Positions 1-8,317 of a stretch of 64,000 nucleotides of DNA are shown here, piece by piece. How positions within the stretch are numbered: the stretch's first letter is position 1; every line of letters begins with the position of its first letter. The stretch is from NCBI RefSeq assembly GCF_002091985.1, contig NZ_MKKX01000018.1:126501-190500 (forward strand), written 5' to 3'. The stretch comes from Rhodococcus sp. 1163. GTDB taxonomy: Bacteria; Actinomycetota; Actinomycetes; Mycobacteriales; Mycobacteriaceae. Made by a program: the position numbers and the translations under genes. Under the pieces are notes generated by a model. The model had not been told where the DNA came from, searched no databases, and was given only the letters and a program-made list of their open reading frames with translations.

Positions 1-1552
1 GGTCCGCCGGAAGTTCGCCGCGCAGAGCCAGATTCACCGAATTCTGCAACTCCGGTACACATAAACCGGAGAGGTTGCTCGGCGGACGCGCCTTGGCCTC
101 GTCGGTGACACCCGGCTGAGTAGGGGCCGGAGCCGGTGCGCACCCGAATCTCGACGCCATCACCGTCGCGGGATCGTTTCCTACACTTGTCCATCCGACC
201 AAGGCGTCGACCCCGCCGCCTACGAGTGCCGTGCTGTACAACTCTTCGGGTGGCAGCGGGGTCACCGACGCATCGATGCCCACGCCTGACAGTTGGTCGG
301 CAACAGTGTTCGCGACGGCGAGCGAGGTGGAATCATCCTCTACTGCTCCGATGACGAATTCGACTGGCACTCCGTTCTTTTCGAGCGCCCCATCCAGACC
401 TGGCACGAAGCCGGCTCCGGCGAGTAGTGCGAGCGCACTCTGGCGATCGATCGGGGCGGGAGCAGTTGGGGCATAACCGGGGTCCGATGGGCTCGACAGT
501 TGCGCGCGCGCTGGGTGATCGGCCGAACCCGTCCCTGCGGCAACCGTCGACAGCAGTGCCGGATCGAGAAGGCCGAAGATCCCCGCTCGCACGTTTGGAT
601 CCGACAGCATCGCGGTTCGGCCGTTGAGGGTCAGATCGAGAACGCGTGGCTGAAATCTGACGTCGGTGCGAACCCCTGGTATCGCCGCCAGCTGCGCCCT
701 AGTAGCGGTACTTGCCCGAACCTGGGCTACCTGAGCGTCTTTCGACCGAAGCGAGTCGGCCAACTGGGCAGAAGTACCACCTCGACGAAGCAGAATTCGG
801 TCAGGCTTCGCCGGTTCGTCCCAGAATCGATCGTTGCGTTCGAGAAGGATTTCGTCGCGTCCTTCGTCGATCGACTTGACACTGAACTGACCGCCGGAGA
901 CCGGCACATTGTCGACGAGGCCGGTTTCGAAGCCACCGGGGGAATCTTTGAGTAGATGACTCGGGAGCAAATCGGAGAAGAGCCGTCGCCAGTTCTGATA
1001 CGGCTCGGCGAATGTCACGGCGACGCTCTTGCCGCCACCGGAGGAGGCAACGTTGTCGATGAGGCCGTAGCCAGCCGGGTCGATGACTCCGGGTTGCGAG
1101 ATCATCTGTTGCCAGAGGTACCGGAAGTCCTCGGCGGCGATCGGCGCACTGTCGGACCATTGGGCTTCGTTGCGGAGCTGATAGGTGACCGTGAATGGAT
1201 TCTGCGACGTCACCTCCGCCGACAACAACAGCGAAGGGTCCTGGAGCCACACGGTCACCGCGGGGTTCGACGGATCGGTGGCCGGCCGAAACGGACTCGG
1301 TAGGACGAGCGCGCTCACCGCGGAGTTGGCAGGCGACTGGTCCGACAAAAGATGAGGATTGAATCCGATGCCGACATCATCGATCGCGACGACAACGGGA
1401 TCTCCGGTCTCGACGGGAACCTCCGTCGTCGTGATGACGGGTGTCGGTTCGCTCTCGACCGGAGGCGGCGGGTTGGCGGTGCATGCTGCGAGAACCAGAG
1501 TGGGCAGAACCAATGCGATGGTTCCGATGCCCAGGGGGCGCGCTCGCCGCAA
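1..1552 (-). CDS. lpqW: LpqW-like family 5 substrate-binding lipoprotein (partial, C-terminus outside window)
   Basis: The minus frame is open from the start codon to the window edge (about 517 residues). A basic n-region and hydrophobic stretch end in a lipobox LAAC (Cys about 24), followed by a Pro/Thr/Glu linker and an extracellular solute-binding family 5 fold (for example FNPHLLSDQSP and AEDFRYLWQQM). In mycobacteria LpqW lies next to typA and steers polar PIMs toward lipomannan/LAM, rather than acting as a classical transporter component; that role is inferred here from synteny. An AAGGAG Shine-Dalgarno directly abuts an ATG at 1558, so the TTG at 1552, six bases downstream of it, is the better start. 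It is co-directional with typA, 100 bp away across a strong hairpin. Confidence 0.85.
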   Translation of the reverse strand, partial: MRRARPLGIGTIALVLPTLVLAACTANPPPPVESEPTPVITTTEVPVETGDPVVVAIDDVGIGFNPHLLSDQSPANSAVSALVLPSPFRPATDPSNPAVTVWLQDPSLLLSAEVTSQNPFTVTYQLRNEAQWSDSAPIAAEDFRYLWQQMISQPGVIDPAGYGLIDNVASSGGGKSVAVTFAEPYQNWRRLFSDLLPSHLLKDSPGGFETGLVDNVPVSGGQFSVKSIDEGRDEILLERNDRFWDEPAKPDRILLRRGGTSAQLADSLRSKDAQVAQVRASTATRAQLAAIPGVRTDVRFQPRVLDLTLNGRTAMLSDPNVRAGIFGLLDPALLSTVAAGTGSADHPARAQLSSPSDPGYAPTAPAPIDRQSALALLAGAGFVPGLDGALEKNGVPVEFVIGAVEDDSTSLAVANTVADQLSGVGIDASVTPLPPEELYSTALVGGGVDALVGWTSVGNDPATVMASRFGCAPAPAPTQPGVTDEAKARPPSNLSGLCVPELQNSVNLALRGELPAD

Positions 1553-1571
1553 ATGCATCTCCTTCGTCGTA

Positions 1572-1620
1572 GCCCGTGTATGCGCAGTCTCCTGTCGAGA
1601 CCGACTGCGCATACACGGGC
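1572..1620 (-). other. 18-bp perfect inverted repeat between typA and lpqW
   Basis: Arms 1572-1589 and 1603-1620 are perfectly complementary with a 13-base loop. The hairpin starts about 30 bases after the typA stop and ends about 12 bases before the lpqW Shine-Dalgarno. No T-tract follows on the minus strand, so it is not a canonical intrinsic terminator. It may be a processing or attenuation hairpin, or an operator for a separate lpqW promoter. Confidence 0.7.
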
Positions 1621-1651
1621 GTCCAGCGCGATGTACGAAAGCTACCGCTCT

Positions 1652-3589
1652 TTACAGAGCAGCCTTGTCACGCGACTTGCTGCGCGAACGCTCACGAGCG
1701 CGCTCGTTGGAATCGAGGTGCACCTTACGGACGCGAACGACCTCGGGGGTCACTTCGACGCACTCGTCGACTGCACAGAACTCCATGGCCATTTCCAGGT
1801 CCATCTTCTTCGGCTTGGCCAGAGTCTCCATGACGTCGGCCGAAGACTGACGCATGTTGGTCAGCTTCTTCTCACGCGTGACGTTGATATCGAGGTCTTC
1901 CTGACGCGGGTTGATGCCCACGACCATGCCCTCGTAGGTATCGACACCCGGCTCGACGAAGAACGTGCCTCGGTCTGCCAACTGGATCATGGCGAACGGA
2001 GTGACGCTGCCGGCGCGGTCGGAGACGAGCGAACCGGTGTGGCGTGCGCGAATCTCCCCTGCCCATGGTCCGTAACCGTGGAAAACAGCGTTGGCGATAC
2101 CGGTGCCACGCGTGTCGGTGAGGAAGTCGGTGCGGAAACCGATGAGGCCACGCGAGGGAACGATGAACTCCATACGAACCCAGCCTGCGCCGTGGTTCGT
2201 CATCTGCACCATCTTGCCCTTGCGTGCGGCGAGCAGCTGAGTGACACCGCCGAGGTATTCCTCCGGGGAGTCGACGGTCAGTTCTTCGAACGGCTCGTGA
2301 ACCTTGCCGTCGACCAGGCGGGTGACCACCTGGGGCTTGCCGACGGTCAGCTCGAAGCCTTCACGACGCATCTGCTCGACGAGGATGGCGAGGGCCAACT
2401 CACCACGGCCCTGGACCTCCCAGGCATCGGGACGGCCGATGTCGAGAACCTTCAGCGAGACGTTACCGACGAGTTCCTGATCGAGACGGCTCTTGACCAT
2501 GCGCGAGGTCAGCTTGTGACCGCTTACGCGGCCGACGAGCGGGCTCGTGTTGGTGCCGATGGTGACCGAGATCGCCGGCTGGTCGACCGTGATCCGCGGC
2601 AAGGCGACAGGGTTCTCGAGGTCGGCGAGGGTGTCACCGATCATGATGTCCGGGAAGCCTGCAACGGCGACGATGTCACCTGCAACACCCTTCTCACCCG
2701 GTACGCGCTCCACACCGATGGTGTTGAGCAGCTCGGTGATCTTCGTCTTCTGGACGACGGGCTCGCCGTCGATCTCACGCATCCAGCTCACGGTCTGGCC
2801 CTTGCTGAGCTGGCCGTTGTGGATGCGAACCAGAGCGAGGCGACCCAAGAAAGCGGAAGCATCGAGGTTGGTGACGTGTGCCTGCAGAGGTGCGTCGACG
2901 CTTCCCTTGGGAGCAGGAACGTAGCTGAGCAGGACCTCGAACAGTTCGTCGAGGTTCTCCGCATCAGGAGCGTTGCCGTTCTCGGGCTGAACCTTCGATG
3001 CCTTGCCCTCACGGCCGGAGGCGTAGAGGACAGGAAGGTCGAGGGCGAGCTCAGCAGCCTCGGAGGCTTCGTCGTCGAGGTCGGAAGCGAGATCGAGAAG
3101 CAGGTCGTGACTCTCGGAGACGACCTCTTCGATTCGTGCGTCGGGTCGATCGGTCTTGTTCACGACCAAGATGACGGGCAGCGACGCAGCGAGCGCCTTG
3201 CGCAGCACGAAGCGGGTCTGCGGTAGCGGACCCTCGGATGCATCGACGAGAAGGACGACGCCGTCGACCATGGACAGGCCGCGTTCGACCTCGCCACCGA
3301 AGTCGGCGTGCCCGGGGGTGTCGATGACGTTGATGACGGTCATGGTGCCGTCGGGGTTACGTCGGTGAACGGCCGTGTTCTTGGCCAGAATCGTGATGCC
3401 CTTTTCCCTCTCGAGGTCACCCGAGTCCATCACGCGATCGATCGCTTCGGCGCGTTCCTCGAACGCTCCCGACTGCCGGAGCATGGCGTCGACCAGGGTG
3501 GTCTTGCCATGGTCGACGTGTGCAACGATGGCTACGTTGCGAAAAGTGGTGGTGCTGTCGATGTTATCTGCACTGCTTGGGGCGCTCAC
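1652..3589 (-). CDS. typA: Ribosome-associated translational GTPase TypA/BipA
   Basis: A 645-residue elongation-factor-like GTPase that binds 70S ribosomes and supports 50S assembly and stress adaptation. The G-domain motifs are complete: AHVDHGKTT (G1, about residue 22), DTPGHADF (G3) and NKTDRPD (G4). Domain II, the EF-G III/V-like domains and the TypA-specific C-terminal domain follow, ending in a basic tail rich in Arg, Ser and Lys. Length matches the family. The start is a GTG with AGGAG about 12 bases upstream. It is divergent from the small basic gene at 3778 and followed by lpqW, the order seen in mycobacteria. Confidence 0.97.
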   Translation of the reverse strand: MSAPSSADNIDSTTTFRNVAIVAHVDHGKTTLVDAMLRQSGAFEERAEAIDRVMDSGDLEREKGITILAKNTAVHRRNPDGTMTVINVIDTPGHADFGGEVERGLSMVDGVVLLVDASEGPLPQTRFVLRKALAASLPVILVVNKTDRPDARIEEVVSESHDLLLDLASDLDDEASEAAELALDLPVLYASGREGKASKVQPENGNAPDAENLDELFEVLLSYVPAPKGSVDAPLQAHVTNLDASAFLGRLALVRIHNGQLSKGQTVSWMREIDGEPVVQKTKITELLNTIGVERVPGEKGVAGDIVAVAGFPDIMIGDTLADLENPVALPRITVDQPAISVTIGTNTSPLVGRVSGHKLTSRMVKSRLDQELVGNVSLKVLDIGRPDAWEVQGRGELALAILVEQMRREGFELTVGKPQVVTRLVDGKVHEPFEELTVDSPEEYLGGVTQLLAARKGKMVQMTNHGAGWVRMEFIVPSRGLIGFRTDFLTDTRGTGIANAVFHGYGPWAGEIRARHTGSLVSDRAGSVTPFAMIQLADRGTFFVEPGVDTYEGMVVGINPRQEDLDINVTREKKLTNMRQSSADVMETLAKPKKMDLEMAMEFCAVDECVEVTPEVVRVRKVHLDSNERARERSRSKSRDKAAL

Positions 3590-3664
3590 GCGAAAGGTTC
3601 TCCTGGGTTGAATGCGGGCTCTTGTTCGCTAGCGGGCTTATGACGCTAGAGAAGCGCGCTGCAC

Positions 3665-3679
3665 CGCGAGAATCTCGCG
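3665..3679. promoter_or_regulatory. 15-base palindrome in the typA divergent promoter region
   Basis: CGCGAGA-A-TCTCGCG is a perfect inverted repeat with a single central base. It sits about 80 bp upstream of typA and 100 bp upstream of the small basic gene. Its shape suits a dimeric repressor site, but no regulator is identifiable. Confidence 0.25.
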
Positions 3680-3777
3680 ACTGAACAAGTTTACCCGCTA
3701 CCCCAGGGTGACCTGCGACACGCAGTACCCTTTTCCACAAGTTCACCTTGAAATGCGAGATTTTCGGAGACGTTCAC

Positions 3778-3954
3778 ATGGGCAAGATCAAGGCCAAGAA
3801 GGTGTCGGGTCTCAAGCCCAAGAAAAAATGTTGCCGCAAGAAGACGCGCTGCATCAAGTGCCCCGTGGTGATCATGAGGATGAAGAAACTCGAAGATCAG
3901 GGCGTCTCCGGTAAGGACCTGAAAAAGGGCCTGAAGAAGGCCCGCTCTACCTGA
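3778..3954 (+). CDS. Small Lys/Cys-rich protein of unknown function (58 aa)
   Basis: A 58-residue, extremely basic protein. A Lys-rich N-terminus (GKIKAKK) is followed by four cysteines in the pattern CC-x5-C-x2-C (CCRKKTRCIKC) and a C-terminal segment with many lysines. The ATG at 3778 has GGAG about 9 bases upstream; an in-frame ATG at 3748 would add ten residues but has a poorer ribosome site. The composition suggests a metal-binding, nucleic-acid- or ribosome-associated protein, which is inference only. Its last 8 bases overlap the 3' end of convergent mutT2. It occupies the position where M. tuberculosis has narGHJI between mutT2 and typA (from memory). Confidence 0.75.
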   Translation: MGKIKAKKVSGLKPKKKCCRKKTRCIKCPVVIMRMKKLEDQGVSGKDLKKGLKKARST

Positions 3955-4375
3955 GCATCAGTGCAAGTTCGGTTACCCATTCGCGGTCCGCATCGACCAG
4001 ATCCATCTCGCGCAGGCCGGCGGCGTCGACCCACCGCAGATCTGAATGATCAAGTGGGGCAGGCGATCCCGCGACCAGCTCGACGCGATAGGCGCGCAGA
4101 ATTCGCCCGGCTCCGATGGGGACATCGCCGGCCAGCTGCGCACCGACAGCGGTGTCGACGCCGAGTTCCTCGTGTAGTTCACGCATCAACGCCTGAACGT
4201 CGCTTTCGCCGGATTCGACCTTTCCTCCCGGCAGCTCCCACAGGCCCGCGAGCTCCGGTGGACGTGCTCGCTGAGCGAGTAGGAGTAGCCCGTCGGCGAC
4301 GATGGCACCAGCCACCACGACGGCAGAAGTGGTGATGTCAGGGGCGGAACCAGCTGATTTTTCGGCGTCGGTCAT
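3947..4375 (-). CDS. mutT2: Nudix (deoxy)nucleoside triphosphate pyrophosphohydrolase, MutT2-like
   Basis: A 142-residue Nudix hydrolase. The Nudix box is intact in the form G-x5-E-x7-RE-x2-EE-x-G (from GGKVESGE to RELHEELG, about residues 50-75). Mycobacterial MutT2 cleans oxidised and damaged nucleotides such as 8-oxo-dGTP and 5-methyl-dCTP; the exact substrate here is inferred from similarity and synteny. The ATG at 4375 leaves only 15 bp to the divergent phhB start, so the two genes share a tiny promoter region. The 3' end overlaps the small Cys-rich gene by 8 bp. Confidence 0.9.
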   Translation of the reverse strand: MTDAEKSAGSAPDITTSAVVVAGAIVADGLLLLAQRARPPELAGLWELPGGKVESGESDVQALMRELHEELGVDTAVGAQLAGDVPIGAGRILRAYRVELVAGSPAPLDHSDLRWVDAAGLREMDLVDADREWVTELALMLR

Positions 4376-4390
4376 GTCAGGATCGTTTCC

Positions 4391-4681
4391 ATGAGTGAAC
4401 TACTGTCCAACGCCGAGATCGACGACGCAATGAGCAGTCTGCCGGAGTGGAGTCTCGATGGATCCTCGATCACCCGAACGGTCGAATTGCCGACGTTTCC
4501 GGCGGCGATCCAGTTCGTGTCACGGGTGGCGACTGCTGCCGAGGCTGCGGGGCACCATCCTGACATCGATATCCGATGGCGAAAGTTGACCTTCACGCTG
4601 TCCACGCACTCCGAGGGCGGGCTCACCTCGAAGGACGTGGATCTGGCTCGCGAGATCGAGAATCTGCTGATTCGAGATTGA
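4391..4681 (+). CDS. phhB: 4a-hydroxytetrahydrobiopterin dehydratase (pterin-4a-carbinolamine dehydratase)
   Basis: A 96-residue PCD/DCoH family protein. The signature with the tandem histidines (GHHPDIDIRW, then TFTLSTHSEGGLTSKD) is complete, including the downstream His and Asp. The family dehydrates 4a-carbinolamine pterins during aromatic-amino-acid hydroxylation; in actinobacteria lacking such a hydroxylase the real role is uncertain. It is convergent with pimE, and the two coding regions overlap by 59 bp, so the last 19 codons are read on both strands. Confidence 0.92.
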   Translation: MSELLSNAEIDDAMSSLPEWSLDGSSITRTVELPTFPAAIQFVSRVATAAEAAGHHPDIDIRWRKLTFTLSTHSEGGLTSKDVDLAREIENLLIRD

Positions 4682-5849
4682 CCCGTCGTCGTCTCAGATA
4701 GATAGCCAGGATGTACACGAGGAGTGCTCCGAGTACGTCGACGGTTCCGAGCCAGGCGAGTATCCCTGGGCGGGATACGAGCCAGATCGATTCCTGGAAG
4801 AAGCTGAGGATCCAAGGGATGCCGATGACGCTGGTGACCAGCCAGTATCCGGCCACGATCCGGGTGAACAATGCATCGCGGTCCGGCCCGTGTACGAGCC
4901 ACACGAGCAGCGGCATCACCCATACCCAGTGGTGTGACCACGAGATGGGTGAGATGAGCAGTCCCAACAGTTGAACGACGAGGAGGATGCCGAGTCGATC
5001 GTCGCGCCGTAGCGAGCGCCATGCAGCAACTGCGAGAGCGGAGACTACGAGGACGCCGCCCATCCACAACGGCCCGGATTCGATGTCGTGTCCGGCGATC
5101 CTGCTCATTGCTCCGCGCAGCGACTGGTTCCACACCGAGCCGACCGGCCCGATTCGATCGGCGTCACCGAGCAGAGTGGTGAAGTAGGTCCCTGCTTGAT
5201 GGCCGAGAACCAGATAACTGAGCGCGACGGTGGCAGCGAAGGCGACGGCCGAGAAGATCGCTGCCTTCCAACGCTTCGTGGCCAGGAAGTAGAGCCCGGT
5301 TATCGCCGGCGTGAGCTTGATTCCTGCGACGAAACCGATGAGTCCACCTGCCACCCACCAACGCGTACTGCGGATCGCCACGACCGCGCCCAGGGCGAGG
5401 AAGACGTTGACCTGTCCGTAGTCGAGAGTGGTGCGCACGGGTTCGGTCCACAGGGCCAGCGCTGTCCATGCCATGGCAATGCGGGTCCAGCGTGAAGTGC
5501 CTGCCACGTCGTCACCGAGCATCAGTCCGAGGCTGAGCTTGATGAGCAGGAACATCGCTGCCATCGTCGCCAACTGCCAGGCGATTCCGACGACGGTGAA
5601 CGGCAGATAGTGCAGTGGAAAGAAGACCAACGCTGCGAACGGCGGATAGGTGAACGGAAGCGGAAAGTCGGGAGTCTTCACCGAGTAGGTGAAGTTGTAG
5701 AGATCGTCTTTCAGCAATGCTGCCGAACCGTCCACGTAGACGTGCAGGTCGACGAGGTTCATCCCATTGGGCGTGGCGAAGGCCCAGGCGAGACGGGCCA
5801 GGACCGACAGCGCAAGCAGGAAGGGGGCGTATCGAACCAGTCGGTTCAC
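4623..5849 (-). CDS. pimE: Polyprenol-phosphate-mannose-dependent alpha-1,2-mannosyltransferase PimE (GT87)
   Basis: A 408-residue polytopic GT-C membrane protein with about ten hydrophobic segments and an early extracytoplasmic loop carrying DLHVYVDG (about residues 34-41), where GT87 enzymes place the catalytic Asp. PimE adds the fifth mannose to phosphatidylinositol mannosides on the outer face of the membrane using polyprenyl-phosphomannose. Assignment rests on fold, length and the pimE-phhB-mutT2 order. The C-terminus is a basic tail starting LRRRR. The start is GTG at 5849, preceded at a distance by a GGAG-like site. A 24-bp tandem repeat lies in its upstream region. Confidence 0.85.
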   Translation of the reverse strand: MNRLVRYAPFLLALSVLARLAWAFATPNGMNLVDLHVYVDGSAALLKDDLYNFTYSVKTPDFPLPFTYPPFAALVFFPLHYLPFTVVGIAWQLATMAAMFLLIKLSLGLMLGDDVAGTSRWTRIAMAWTALALWTEPVRTTLDYGQVNVFLALGAVVAIRSTRWWVAGGLIGFVAGIKLTPAITGLYFLATKRWKAAIFSAVAFAATVALSYLVLGHQAGTYFTTLLGDADRIGPVGSVWNQSLRGAMSRIAGHDIESGPLWMGGVLVVSALAVAAWRSLRRDDRLGILLVVQLLGLLISPISWSHHWVWVMPLLVWLVHGPDRDALFTRIVAGYWLVTSVIGIPWILSFFQESIWLVSRPGILAWLGTVDVLGALLVYILAIYLRRRRVNLESADSRSREPDPRPSR

Positions 5850-6211
5850 CTGTTGTCTCTCGCTCCCGCTCGGTGCTGTTCGGTCGTCTCGGTTCGAGAT
5901 CGACAGCCGAGCTTATAGGGAGCCCGATCGGGCTTCTTATAGGGAACCCGATCAGGCTTCGCGCACGCGGTTCACAGAATTTGTGGACGATCATCATGGA
6001 TGTTCACAAATAACATTTGCATCACCAATCACACTATTCACTTCTGTAACACGCTAATGTCCGTGGACGGTCAATGCCGAGTCGCGCCCGTACAAAGTCG
6101 GACAACGCCCGAGAGTACCGGCTGTACAAGCAAGGGTCGGATACATAGAGTGACCCCTCGAGCCAACAACCGCTTCATGGCCCGTTTTACGATCAGGATG
6201 GGGAAAATCAA
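5850..6211. promoter_or_regulatory. Divergent intergenic region between pimE and a secreted-protein gene
   Basis: The region is 362 bp with no convincing gene. The pimE-proximal part carries a 24-bp tandem duplication (5912-5959). From about 5995 to 6060 it becomes markedly AT-richer than its surroundings, as expected of promoter DNA for the rightward gene, and it contains an imperfect TTTGTG...CACAAA inverted pair around 5980-6010. No specific -10/-35 pair could be fixed by eye. Confidence 0.5.
5912..5959. repeat. 24-bp tandem duplication upstream of pimE
   Basis: Two abutting 24-base units (5912-5935 and 5936-5959), both beginning CTTATAGGGA and ending GGCTT, match at 22 of 24 positions. 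Each unit contains an internal inverted pair (AGCCCGATCGGGCT in the first copy). They lie about 63-110 bp upstream of the pimE start on the minus strand. Confidence 0.85.
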
Positions 6212-7024
6212 GTGCTTCGTACCGGGGTAACACGCAAAGTCGTCACTGTTGCGGCGGTGGCATGCGCCGCTGCGCTCGCGCTGCCGACCTTTGCTTCTGC
6301 AGAGCCAGCACCGCCTGCAGCCGAGCTGCCTCCTATGTTCCTCCCCGCTCCGGACCAGCCACTACCGGACTACGCGCAGATCGAAGCACTTGCATCTTTC
6401 GCCCCCGCCATCATGGGTGCCGCCGCAGGTCCGACCGACGTCGCAGCGGGCCCGCAAGGCGATCTCCTCGCCCAGGCACGTCAGCTGCTGGACAATCCCG
6501 CCATTCCTGAGACGGTGAAAGCCACTCTTACACGGGTCATCACGTTCCTCGACGGATCCGGTGGCGGCGGACCCGAACTGCCTCCGTCCGACGGGCCGGT
6601 CATCGCGCAGTTCCTCTACCCGACCATCGGTAAGGGCTGCATCTCGGACAAGGCAGATTCCATCGGCACCGCGCTGGCCGTACCCGGCCCCGCAACGCTT
6701 CCGCCTCCCGGACCTGCTGCAGGTCACGCCGGCTTCGTTTTCACCGCCCTCGGCACAGCACCTCTTGCAGCTCAGCAGGAGTCACCGTTCACCGTGACGT
6801 GGCTCAATCTCGACAACCGTCGCACCGGGACCCAGGAGTTGACCGGAGCGTCGGCCATCAACCCGGGCGGCCCTGCCACGATCTCCGGTATTGCTGATAC
6901 CGGACCGGGACGCGTCCTCGCAGTCGCATCCGGTTCCATCACGACGAAGTCCGTCGAAGATCCCGCTGCACCGGCGCGGACCTGCGGATTCCTTCCCACG
7001 ATCGGTACCTTCTACGTAGCCTGA
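6212..7024 (+). CDS. Secreted Ala/Pro-rich protein, Rv1157c/Rv1158c-like, paralogue 1
   Basis: A 270-residue exported protein. A classic signal peptide (TRKVVTVAAVACAAALALP) ends with ASA|EP, predicting cleavage near residue 30. A Pro/Ala-rich region and a C-terminal domain follow, bounded by FLYPTIGKGC and CGFLPTIG; the two cysteines could form a disulfide. The same bracketing (YPT...C and C-F-PT-G) occurs in the protein at 9997, so the two are paralogues. Function is unknown; the resemblance to mycobacterial Ala/Pro-rich neighbours of pimE is from position and composition. The GTG start has GGGGA upstream. The next gene starts 25 bp later. Confidence 0.85.
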   Translation: MLRTGVTRKVVTVAAVACAAALALPTFASAEPAPPAAELPPMFLPAPDQPLPDYAQIEALASFAPAIMGAAAGPTDVAAGPQGDLLAQARQLLDNPAIPETVKATLTRVITFLDGSGGGGPELPPSDGPVIAQFLYPTIGKGCISDKADSIGTALAVPGPATLPPPGPAAGHAGFVFTALGTAPLAAQQESPFTVTWLNLDNRRTGTQELTGASAINPGGPATISGIADTGPGRVLAVASGSITTKSVEDPAAPARTCGFLPTIGTFYVA

Positions 7025-7039
7025 TCATCATGTGAGTAG

Positions 7040-7059
7040 GGTCTGCTCGTGAGCAGACC
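7040..7059 (+). promoter_or_regulatory. 20-bp perfect palindrome spanning the MFS gene start codon
   Basis: GGTCTGCTC-GT-GAGCAGACC is a perfect inverted repeat with 9-bp arms. The GTG start codon (7049-7051) sits at its exact centre. It could be a repressor operator at the start of a leaderless transcript or an RNA hairpin hiding the start codon. Confidence 0.5.
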
Positions 7060-8254
7060 TCTCGCATTCGTTGCGATTACCTATGCATTCGCGGTAGCGA
7101 TGATCGGCACCACGATGCCGACGCCGGTCTACTCGCTGTACCAGGTCGAGTTCGGATTCTCCGTTTTCGTCGTAACTATAATTTTTGCTGCCTATGCGCT
7201 GGGAGTGCTCACTGCACTCCTGGCGTTCGGTCGTTGGTCGGACTCACTGGGTCGTCGCCCGATGCTGCTTGCCGGAATCGCATTCGGAATCGTCAGTGCG
7301 CTGGTGTTCATTTTCGCCGGCTCGCTCACCGCTCTGTTGATCGGACGGGTGCTCTCTGGACTATCGGCGGGCATATTCGTCGGAACTGCCACCGTGACAT
7401 TGGTGGAATTGGTGCCGGACAAGTGGCGCGCACACGCACCGGCGATCGCGACGGCGGCGAACATCGGCGGACTCGGTCTCGGGCCACTACTTGCCGGTGT
7501 ACTGGTTCAGTATCTGCCGCACCCGATGCAGCTGACGTTCATCGTCGATATCGGTTTGCTGATCCTCGCGGCGGTCGCGGTGTACCTCTCCCCCGAGACG
7601 GTGAAAGTTGCCCGCGGAGCCAGACCACACCTGCAGAGACTGTCGATTCCGGCGCCTATCCGCGGCACGTTTCTCCGAGCATCGATTGCCGGCTTCGCCG
7701 GATTCGCTGTGCTGGGCCTGTTCACCGGCGTCTCGCCGGGCTTCATGTCCAGCGTCCTCGGCATCGACGACCACGCTGTGACCGGCGCTGTCGTCTTCCT
7801 GCTGTTCGCCTCGTCCGCGGCCGCTCAGATCGGGCTCCGCGCCCTGGATACGTCGTTCGCGCTGCGGGCAGGGTGCGTCGTACTGTTCGCCGGCGTCGCT
7901 GTACTCGCGATCTCACTGCTGACGGCGTCGCTGCCCCTGCTGATTCTGAGCGCTGTGGTGAGCGGAGTCGGACAGGGAGTGACGTTCAGCAAGGGAATGG
8001 CGACGGTGACCGCAGAGCTACCGGTGGATCGACGCGCCGAAGTGACGTCGACATTCTTCGTCGTTCTGTACATCGCCATCTCGGTGCCCGTGATCGGAGC
8101 AGGAGCAGCCGCGAATGCCTGGGGCCTCGTCACCGCTGGTGTAGTCTTCTCCTGCGCAGTCGCCGCGCTCGCGGCCATTGCATTCCTGCTACTGATACGC
8201 GAATCTCATGGACGAGACTCGCATCAAGAAGCGAAGGAATCCGACAGGAACTGA
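7049..8254 (+). CDS. Major facilitator superfamily transporter
   Basis: A 401-residue, 12-segment MFS permease of the drug:H+ antiporter-1 type. The loop 2-3 motif is visible as GRWSDSLGRRPML (about residues 62-74), and the PxxGPxLGG-like motif C region appears near residue 140 (NIGGLGLGPLLAGV). These features indicate proton-coupled export of small molecules across the cytoplasmic membrane; the substrate is not predictable. There is no Shine-Dalgarno at the GTG start, which lies inside a perfect palindrome. It may be read through from the secreted-protein gene 25 bp upstream. Confidence 0.88.
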   Translation: MSRPLAFVAITYAFAVAMIGTTMPTPVYSLYQVEFGFSVFVVTIIFAAYALGVLTALLAFGRWSDSLGRRPMLLAGIAFGIVSALVFIFAGSLTALLIGRVLSGLSAGIFVGTATVTLVELVPDKWRAHAPAIATAANIGGLGLGPLLAGVLVQYLPHPMQLTFIVDIGLLILAAVAVYLSPETVKVARGARPHLQRLSIPAPIRGTFLRASIAGFAGFAVLGLFTGVSPGFMSSVLGIDDHAVTGAVVFLLFASSAAAQIGLRALDTSFALRAGCVVLFAGVAVLAISLLTASLPLLILSAVVSGVGQGVTFSKGMATVTAELPVDRRAEVTSTFFVVLYIAISVPVIGAGAAANAWGLVTAGVVFSCAVAALAAIAFLLLIRESHGRDSHQEAKESDRN

Positions 8255-8317
8255 TAGATGTATCCGGCGATCGTATAAATTACATCGATGAGATTCATAT
8301 CGTCTTTCTTTTGCGAA

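Noticed and set aside
1352..3226. A 624-codon open frame on the plus strand antisense to typA
   Set aside because: High-GC codon bias of typA keeps the opposite frame open; the peptide has no recognisable domain, and typA is unequivocal.
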